Below are positions 58,883 to 64,000 of a stretch of DNA of 64,000 nucleotides, one piece after another. Source of the DNA: Oscillospiraceae bacterium (GTDB lineage Bacteria; Bacillota; Clostridia; Oscillospirales; CAG-272); assembly GCA_015064445.1 (NCBI GenBank), contig SVSE01000002.1, positions 124,001-188,000 on the forward strand, given 5' to 3'. A program made the position numbers and the translations under genes. A model generated the notes under the pieces. The model saw only the letters and a program-made list of their open reading frames with translations, did not search any database and was not told the origin of the DNA. Each line of letters begins with the position of its first letter. Position 1 is the stretch's first letter.

Positions 58883-60725
58883 CTGCCTCACCTCCCTCGC
58901 TTATGTCAATATAGTTCTGCGCCTGCTTTTTGAACATATCGGCATATTTACCATTTTTAGCCATAAGCTCTGCGTGAGTTCCACATTCGACAACCTCTCC
59001 GTTTTCTAGCAGATATATCCTATCTGCGCCGACTGCGCTTGAAAGCCTGTGAGAGATAAATATCATTCCCTTGTTTTCGCCTGCCTGCATCATATTATTA
59101 TACATTTCGCTTTCAGCGACGGGGTCAAGGGCGCTTGATGGCTCGTCAAGAATTATGAATGGTGCATCCTTTAAAAAGGCGTGTGCAATCGCAAGCTTTT
59201 GGCTTTGTCCAACGGAAAGAACTGCTCCATTTTCGTCGAATTCCTTTGTAAGAATCGTTTCTATACCGTTCGGGAGCTCCATTACTCGCTCGTAAGCACC
59301 ACTCTTTTTAAGTGCGTCAATTATACGCTCCTCGTCGCCCTCTATTCTTGGGCGCATAAGCACATTTTCAGACACAGGTAGCGCCATAAGCTTAAAGTCC
59401 TGAAAAACCACGCTAAACATATCACGATATTCGTTAATTTTTATATCCCTTAAATCCGTTCCATTTAAGGTGATTCTTCCCTCAACGGGATCATAAAGTC
59501 GAAGCAACAGCTTAACAAGCGTGCTTTTACCTGCGCCATTGTGTCCAACGAGCGCAATTTTCTCGTTTTTGCCAACCCTTAGACTGACATTTTTAAGCAC
59601 ATAAGAATCGCTTCCCTCGTATTTAAACGACACTCCCTCAAGCGAAAGCGCTCCTCTTTCTGGCATGAGCGCATTCTCCGAGTCCTTCATCTTAGGCTCA
59701 TATTCCATAAAGGATTTGAAATCCTCAAAGAACAGCGCGTGCTCGTGAAGCTTATAATATCTGTCAGTTATTTGGCTAAATGTGCTTGTAAGGCTTGATA
59801 CAGAGTTGATAACAACTGCACAATCGCCTATTCCAAGCGTGCCAGTAACGAGTGTTCTGAAAACTGCATATCCTATCGCAAGAGGATTTGTAATTATGCT
59901 TTGAAAGCCGTTTTGGAAAATCTCTAAAAGCATTTCCTTGACGCCATAGCGACGGACAATGTCAACTCTTCCGTCCGATGCCTCATCATATCTTTCAAGC
60001 AAAAACTCCTTAGCGTTTGTCAATCGCATTTCCTTTGCATAATCGCTTGAATAGAAAATTCTCTGGGCATACTGTGCACGCCTATGTAGAATTCTATCCT
60101 CGCTTGAATGCTTATGCCATTGCTCATTTGATTTCTTTTTAAGAAACGCACCAAATAGTGGCAAAATAGCAAAAACAATAAACACAGGGTCCATTGTAAA
60201 CAAAATCGAGCCATATAATGCCATACCGATTATAACACCGAAAAGACTTGTTACAGTCCATGTTATATTCCACATACGCCACACAAGGTCCTGATTTGCC
60301 TTTACATACTTATCGTAGAAATCGGGGTTTTCAAAGCAAGCAAGCTCAACGCTGGTGCACTTGTCGTAAAGCCTCGTAAGCACCTTCTTTTCTACCTTTA
60401 TAAACGCAATATCGGTTATAAAATTAGTAAGAGGTGTCATTATTAAAACAAGCAACGCAGGAATCACTATCATAATAAATGCTTGGAGGGCAACCTGACC
60501 AAATGGCATGCCTGCCTCAAAGGAATTGATTATGTAGCGAAGCGAATATGTTCCAACAACAAAGCCGAGAATCGTTTCCAAGAGCTGAACTGCAAGTCTG
60601 AAAATAAAGACCGCAGGGGCTGAGGAAACAATAAGCCTCATCGCATAAACTGTGTCCTTGAAAACAGCCTTAAGCGAAAGCTTCTTTCCCTTTTCCTTCT
60701 TCTTTTTAGTTTTATCCTTTTTCAA
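58875..60725 (-). CDS. ABC exporter, fused permease-ATPase (subunit A)
   Basis: The partner of the downstream ABC gene: basic N terminus, six membrane helices and an ATPase with GHNGAGKST, VFQDFK, a degenerate signature LSVGQSQK, LDEPSSALD and ISHRLSS. I place the start at TTG 60725, six bases after AAGGAG; the track's GTG at 60749 lies upstream of that site. Together with subunit B it should form a heterodimeric exporter. An AgrC/LytTR-type two-component system lies close by, which in many Firmicutes goes with peptide export or resistance (inference). Confidence 0.88.
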   Translation of the reverse strand: MKKDKTKKKKEKGKKLSLKAVFKDTVYAMRLIVSSAPAVFIFRLAVQLLETILGFVVGTYSLRYIINSFEAGMPFGQVALQAFIMIVIPALLVLIMTPLTNFITDIAFIKVEKKVLTRLYDKCTSVELACFENPDFYDKYVKANQDLVWRMWNITWTVTSLFGVIIGMALYGSILFTMDPVFIVFAILPLFGAFLKKKSNEQWHKHSSEDRILHRRAQYAQRIFYSSDYAKEMRLTNAKEFLLERYDEASDGRVDIVRRYGVKEMLLEIFQNGFQSIITNPLAIGYAVFRTLVTGTLGIGDCAVVINSVSSLTSTFSQITDRYYKLHEHALFFEDFKSFMEYEPKMKDSENALMPERGALSLEGVSFKYEGSDSYVLKNVSLRVGKNEKIALVGHNGAGKSTLVKLLLRLYDPVEGRITLNGTDLRDIKINEYRDMFSVVFQDFKLMALPVSENVLMRPRIEGDEERIIDALKKSGAYERVMELPNGIETILTKEFDENGAVLSVGQSQKLAIAHAFLKDAPFIILDEPSSALDPVAESEMYNNMMQAGENKGMIFISHRLSSAVGADRIYLLENGEVVECGTHAELMAKNGKYADMFKKQAQNYIDISEGGEADE

Positions 60726-60804
60726 TTTTATCTCCTTATTTTTCCACACCCGTGGGATTTTGCCGAGGCAAAAAAATGGGTTATTTTTCTTGCTCGGTAT
60801 CTAC

Positions 60805-60833
60805 ATTTTAACACAGTCAAAATCTCTTGTCAA
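60805..60833 (-). promoter_or_regulatory. Promoter of the ABC exporter pair
   Basis: Minus strand: TTGACA (60833-60828), 17-base spacer, TAAAAT (60810-60805), with about 80 bases to the start codon. Confidence 0.75.
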
Positions 60834-60835
60834 TA

Positions 60836-60883
60836 TGCACAAAGCAATTAACCCCCCCCCCGATTTTTTGTCACTTTTCACAA
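60836..60883 (-). promoter_or_regulatory. Poly-C (C10) element upstream of the ABC promoter
   Basis: C10 (60852-60861) starts 18 bases upstream of the -35. It is flanked by ATGCACAAAGCAATTAAC and GATTTTTTGTCACTTTTCACAAAA, homologous to the element at 34.6 kb. The TTGTGCAT half-palindrome directly abuts the -35 here. Confidence 0.6.
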
Positions 60884-60924
60884 AACTGCGATTTTGAAGC
60901 TTCTGATTTTTTGTGCACATTACA

Positions 60925-61488
60925 CTATTTTAATTTTCGCTTACTCTTTCTTTTTTCTGCAGATACATAAAAGTCCATATACACTCTTCTGCGATAAAGA
61001 TAGAGGTTTAAAAAATATGAAAGCACAATCAAAATCGCCGAAGCCACCGCGCCCAAGGCTCTTGGCATTATATCGTTTAGAATATACAAATACCGTACCA
61101 AATAAATAAGTGGCTCAAAAAGCACGCCAAGTATTGCTGTAAGAGCGACGAAAAATATAAAGTAAGCCTCTCTTCTAAAGCATTTTTTGCTCTCCTCAAA
61201 TACATTACCGAGCTTCTTGTCTTTGTATCCCCTTATTATTTCGCAATCTCCTCTATTTCTTATTGAATACTTCCAGCCCACATGCAATTTCGTGAAAATA
61301 TATATGCTGACAAGCCCAAGAAGTATTGTAACGATAAGTGGAAGAAGCTTATTTTTCGCTAGGTGCTCATCAAACGGGATAATGCACCATTTAAGAAATG
61401 CATAAATTATTTTTGTGCAAATGGCAGTACCAAGAAAATATAGTCCCTCCTTGCACAGTAGCTTAAATTTCGCCTTCAAGCTCTCCAT
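60925..61488 (-). CDS. Small membrane protein of unknown function, 187 aa
   Basis: Three to four hydrophobic helices (GLYFLGTAICTKIIYAFLKW; LLPLIVTILLGLVSIYIF; YFIFFVALTAILGVLF; AVASAILIVLSYFLNLYLY) and a very basic C-terminal tail (SAEKRKSKRKLK). Family not recognised. ATG 61488 has AAAGGAGGG upstream; the track start at 61530 is not supported. It lies upstream of the ABC pair in the same direction, but the ABC genes have their own promoter in the 200-base gap. Confidence 0.72.
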   Translation of the reverse strand: MESLKAKFKLLCKEGLYFLGTAICTKIIYAFLKWCIIPFDEHLAKNKLLPLIVTILLGLVSIYIFTKLHVGWKYSIRNRGDCEIIRGYKDKKLGNVFEESKKCFRREAYFIFFVALTAILGVLFEPLIYLVRYLYILNDIMPRALGAVASAILIVLSYFLNLYLYRRRVYMDFYVSAEKRKSKRKLK

Positions 61489-61555
61489 TGTCTTCCCTCC
61501 TTTAATCTTTACCTGTGCACAGTTTAACATAAAAGAAGACTTATAATTAAATTTT

Positions 61556-61585
61556 GGGACATCTTGATTTTGGAAGGGACATCTT
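61556..61585 (+). promoter_or_regulatory. GGGACATCTT direct repeats upstream of the LytTR regulator
   Basis: GGGACATCTT occurs at 61556-61565 and 61576-61585, exactly 20 bases apart, and an inverted AGGGACGAAAT lies nearby (61599-61609). LytTR regulators bind pairs of direct repeats about two helical turns apart, so this is a candidate self-regulatory site. Confidence 0.6.
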
Positions 61586-61633
61586 TTTATTTTTGAAATT
61601 TCGTCCCTAAAACAATACTTTTTATCACAGCTA

Positions 61634-61663
61634 TTGCTTTAAGAGCATTACATATGTTAAAAT
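61634..61663 (+). promoter_or_regulatory. Promoter of the two-component system
   Basis: TTGCTT (61634-61639), 18-base spacer, TAAAAT (61658-61663), about 28 bases before the ATG. The direct repeats lie roughly 50-80 bases upstream of the -35, an activator position. Confidence 0.6.
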
Positions 61664-61690
61664 ATACATATAAAATTTAAGGAGAAGGCC

Positions 61691-62425
61691 ATGATCACTA
61701 TTGCACTTTGTGATGACAATACACAGTTCGCGTGTCTTTTAAGGCAACATCTACAAAGGCTTTGCGCTTATAATGTTCCAAGCAGAGTTGACATAAGCAT
61801 AGCTCCGACCTTTTCGTCGGCTGACGAGGTGCTCGAATATCTTCAAGATAACACAATTGATATTTTGTTTTTAGATATTGATATGCCAAAAACAAATGGC
61901 TTTGAGCTGGCAAAGGCACTATGCAATGCGCATCCTAACACCATAATAATTTTCGTTTCCTCTTATGAGGAATTTGTGTATAGCTCGTTTGAATATTGCC
62001 CCTTTCAGTTTTTGAGAAAGGCTCATCTTGACAAGGAGCTTGAAATAACGCTCAAGAGAGTTATCGAAAAATGCGTTATTGGTAGCGAATCGCTCGTTTT
62101 TGACACAACAGAGGGAGAGATACTATTAAGGGTTCGCGACATTTTGTTTTTTGAGGGGCAAAAGAATTATTTTTACATATACACCTCTCAAAGCAAGGTG
62201 TACAAGTGCAGAGGCACTATGAAATCCGTCGATGCTCTAACTGAAAAATATGATTTCTTCAGAATTCACTCGGCATACATTGTTAATTTAGAGCATATTG
62301 ACAACATAAACAGCAAGGGCTTTTTGGTTATGAAAAACGAAAAAATTCTAAGCATTTCTAAAAAGCGAATGCAAAGCTTCAAGGGCGCATATATGGAATT
62401 CATTCGAAGGAGAGTAACGAGATGA
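61691..62425 (+). CDS. LytTR-family response regulator
   Basis: A 244-residue AgrA-type regulator: receiver domain (1-120) with acidic pocket CDDN and phospho-acceptor Asp62 in FLDIDMPKTNG, Ser in VSSYEEFVYSSFEYCPFQFLRK, and a LytTR DNA-binding domain (about 140-240; GEILLRVRDILFFEGQKNYFYIYT, DALTEKYDFFRIHSAYIVNLEHI). AAGGAGAAGG lies upstream. It overlaps the kinase gene by 4 bases, so the pair is coupled. Targets may include itself and nearby exporters (inference). Confidence 0.92.
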   Translation: MITIALCDDNTQFACLLRQHLQRLCAYNVPSRVDISIAPTFSSADEVLEYLQDNTIDILFLDIDMPKTNGFELAKALCNAHPNTIIIFVSSYEEFVYSSFEYCPFQFLRKAHLDKELEITLKRVIEKCVIGSESLVFDTTEGEILLRVRDILFFEGQKNYFYIYTSQSKVYKCRGTMKSVDALTEKYDFFRIHSAYIVNLEHIDNINSKGFLVMKNEKILSISKKRMQSFKGAYMEFIRRRVTR

Positions 62426-63732
62426 TATTTTTTGAATTTGCAGTTTCTCTTTTTGATGCTTTAATATGTGTATATTTCATCTCTCGCTTCAATGGTATAG
62501 CGCTAAGCCCTAAGAAAAACAAATTCATTTTGCCATCAATTGCCATCATATTTGCCTTCTCAATTATAAACGACCTGTTTTTAGAGGGCTTTAATGTCGT
62601 TGGAACAATTGTTTTCCTTTCCTTGTATATTGGATATGCGCTTTTGACCTCTGGTAAAAAATATATTCGTGCCATTTTGGGCGCTTGTATTTTCGAGATT
62701 GTTTTTGTTATTTTAAGCTCGCTTCTTTATCTTATAATAACCTTTATAATAAAGGACTATGATGCACTGCTTCAAGGCGAGGGTGGCGTGTTTAGATACG
62801 CATATGTTATAATTCATAAAATCGTATTGTTTGTTGTGCTTAAGCTAATTCTTATGTACTTTAAATCAAGCGAGTTCATTGACATACGGCACGGAGTTAT
62901 TGCATTTTTATTCTCGTTTGCAACCATTTTAGGGCTTGGCTCTACTATGTATATTGCATCAATTGTTGATGCTGGAAAAATACAAGTGCAGACTATGATA
63001 ATAGCGTTAGCGTTTGCCTTTGCTAATGTTGCACTATATGTCTTAATTTTTCAGCTTCAAAAATATCAGCAAAGCAAGTACCAGCTCAAGCTTCTTGAGG
63101 AGAAAATTGCCTTTGATGAGGCAAGACACAACGATGCTAGCGCTATATGGCAATCAATACGACGCGTCCAGCATGATATGAAGCAGCATATGGCGGTTAT
63201 CTCGGGATATCTTGACGACCAAAGCATTGATGGCGCTAAGAGGTACATAAACGAGCTTGCGCCAAGCGTTGACAGCATGGGCACGCTTTTAAGCTCTGAC
63301 AATCGCGTGCTTGACTATCTTATAAACTCAAAGCTTGCTCCGTTATCTGACACTAAAATCGTAATTTCGGGCTCTATTGGCAATCTTTCCGACATAAAGG
63401 AAACCGATCTTGCGTGTCTTATTGGAAACATTCTCGACAATGCAATATCTGCGCTTGCAGAGGTCGGTAAAACGAGCGAAAAGCGTCTTGAGCTACTTTT
63501 TATGCGTCAAAATTCAAATAGAATTATAATATGTAAAAACACAATTGAGCGCTCTGTTTTAAAAAGCAATCGCGAGCTTGAAACTACAAAGGCGTCCTCT
63601 GATGCTCACGGATATGGCACCAAAATAATTGCAAAAATAGTTTCTGATTATAATGGAATGGTCGATTATTTTGAGGAGTTTAATATGTTTGGAGTTCAGG
63701 TCGTTTTGCCCGAGCCAAATATAAATTTATAA
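62422..63732 (+). CDS. AgrC-like sensor histidine kinase (GHKL)
   Basis: A 436-residue membrane kinase: about six N-terminal helices (1-210), a coiled coil (KYQQSKYQLKLLEEKIA), the phospho-acceptor His251 in RVQHDMKQHMAVISGYL, and a GHKL ATPase domain with CLIGNILDNAIS (N box, Asn336) and HGYGTKIIAKIVSDYNG (G box). The layout matches AgrC/peptide-sensing kinases. No obvious propeptide or AgrB-like protease gene lies in the window. A terminator follows the stop. Confidence 0.92.
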   Translation: MIFFEFAVSLFDALICVYFISRFNGIALSPKKNKFILPSIAIIFAFSIINDLFLEGFNVVGTIVFLSLYIGYALLTSGKKYIRAILGACIFEIVFVILSSLLYLIITFIIKDYDALLQGEGGVFRYAYVIIHKIVLFVVLKLILMYFKSSEFIDIRHGVIAFLFSFATILGLGSTMYIASIVDAGKIQVQTMIIALAFAFANVALYVLIFQLQKYQQSKYQLKLLEEKIAFDEARHNDASAIWQSIRRVQHDMKQHMAVISGYLDDQSIDGAKRYINELAPSVDSMGTLLSSDNRVLDYLINSKLAPLSDTKIVISGSIGNLSDIKETDLACLIGNILDNAISALAEVGKTSEKRLELLFMRQNSNRIIICKNTIERSVLKSNRELETTKASSDAHGYGTKIIAKIVSDYNGMVDYFEEFNMFGVQVVLPEPNINL

Positions 63733-63737
63733 AAAAG

Positions 63738-63772
63738 AAAAATCCGATGTGGCTTACTACATCGGATTTTTT
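63738..63772. terminator. Terminator between the kinase gene and the convergent partial gene
   Basis: AAATCCGATGT-ggcttac-TACATCGGATTT stem with T-rich tail; near-symmetric, so it may work both ways. Confidence 0.82.
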
Positions 63773-63780
63773 ATTTATTG

Positions 63781-63999
63781 TTAGTTTTCAGGCAATACGT
63801 ACTCCGGATCCCAATCCATAACGCTTTGCATTGTTACGCTATAAAGTGTTCCGTCAAGCTTTTCGAAAACGTTCTCCTGAACGCCACCGTTTTGATATTG
63901 CTTTTGAATAAGCCCAACGCTATTTTCATTTGAATAGGCATATGCGCTTATTACAATATCAAGCGTAGGATTTTTGTCAAATCCCGTAATTAGACAGGA
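63781..63999 (-). CDS. C-terminal fragment of an unknown protein
   Basis: An open minus-strand frame runs from the window edge to a TAA at 63781 and gives about 72 residues, beginning SCLITGFDKNPTLDIVISAY and ending VMDWDPEYVLPEN. It is not in the ORF track because its start is outside. Codon use and convergent terminator position support a real gene. The residues look soluble or extracellular; no family recognised. Confidence 0.65.
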   Translation of the reverse strand, partial: SCLITGFDKNPTLDIVISAYAYSNENSVGLIQKQYQNGGVQENVFEKLDGTLYSVTMQSVMDWDPEYVLPEN

Positions 64000-64000
64000 C

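Noticed and set aside
1-64000. tRNA or rRNA genes
   Set aside because: No cloverleaf with a GTTCGAATC-type arm or rRNA-like stretch was recognised by eye; a tRNA scan would be the proper check.

Overview
The window reads as low-to-moderate GC Firmicutes DNA. It most resembles an anaerobic gut member of the class Clostridia, in the Oscillospirales or a neighbouring order. Supporting signs are a spoIIR gene, a RemA/YicC/Gmk/RpoZ/PriA/Def/Fmt operon in near-Bacillus order, a complete S10-spc-alpha ribosomal operon, strong AGGAGG ribosome binding sites, sigma-A promoters of the type TTGAYW-17-TAAAAT, and secreted proteins with Cys/His repeats or BspA-type leucine-rich repeats. Genus-level placement is inference. 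No tRNA, rRNA, CRISPR array, transposase or integrase was recognised.

Layout. 1-4.5 kb: the end of a ROK sugar kinase, recG, then an AAA ATPase directly behind recG and a small HNH nuclease (a possible Septu-like defence pair). 4.6-8.5 kb, minus strand: a DUF1846 protein, a phosphofructokinase with PPi-type active-site residues, and a lone E2-type acyltransferase. 8.6-12.9 kb: a tightly overlapping nucleoside-catabolism operon, deoC-deoD-deoB-cdd-pdp. 12.9-14 kb: a small unknown gene and a PHP phosphoesterase. 14.2-25.4 kb, minus strand: yicC-remA-gmk-rpoZ-priA-def-fmt-rsmB-rlmN-prpC-pknB-rsgA, in which the kinase is truncated to its catalytic domain. 25.5-28.5 kb, minus strand: a small lipoprotein, spoIIR, a DUF5685 protein, a DnaJ-like protein and a membrane protein. 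28.6-30.3 kb: pncC/cinA and an ATP-type pfkA, whose 3' end is caught in a 147-bp tandem repeat. 30.7-34.5 kb, minus strand: two membrane-anchored surface proteins built from HxYxxxCDxxCNxC repeats. 35-50.7 kb, minus strand: the whole ribosomal protein superoperon with secY, adk, map, infA and rpoA, preceded by a long structured leader. 51.2-53.4 kb: a BspA-like leucine-rich repeat protein. 53.6-56 kb: araD transcribed behind a LexA/S24-type repressor, divergent from two small phage-like genes, with matching palindromic operators in both promoters. 56-64 kb: a polytopic membrane protein, a pair of ABC exporters, another membrane protein, an AgrC/LytTR-type two-component system and the end of an unknown gene.

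How the parts fit together. Most of the window is housekeeping: translation, replication restart, nucleoside salvage and glycolysis. PPi-type and ATP-type phosphofructokinases occur about 22 kb apart, suggesting flexible glycolysis. The nucleoside operon delivers ribose and deoxyribose phosphates to central metabolism. The accessory signals worth following are the AAA+HNH pair, the repressor/operator switch between araD and the phage-like genes, the two homologous poly-C promoter-upstream elements at 34.6 and 60.85 kb, the hairpin-rich dispersed repeats at 4.6 and 30.3 kb, and several structured spacers inside the ribosomal operon.
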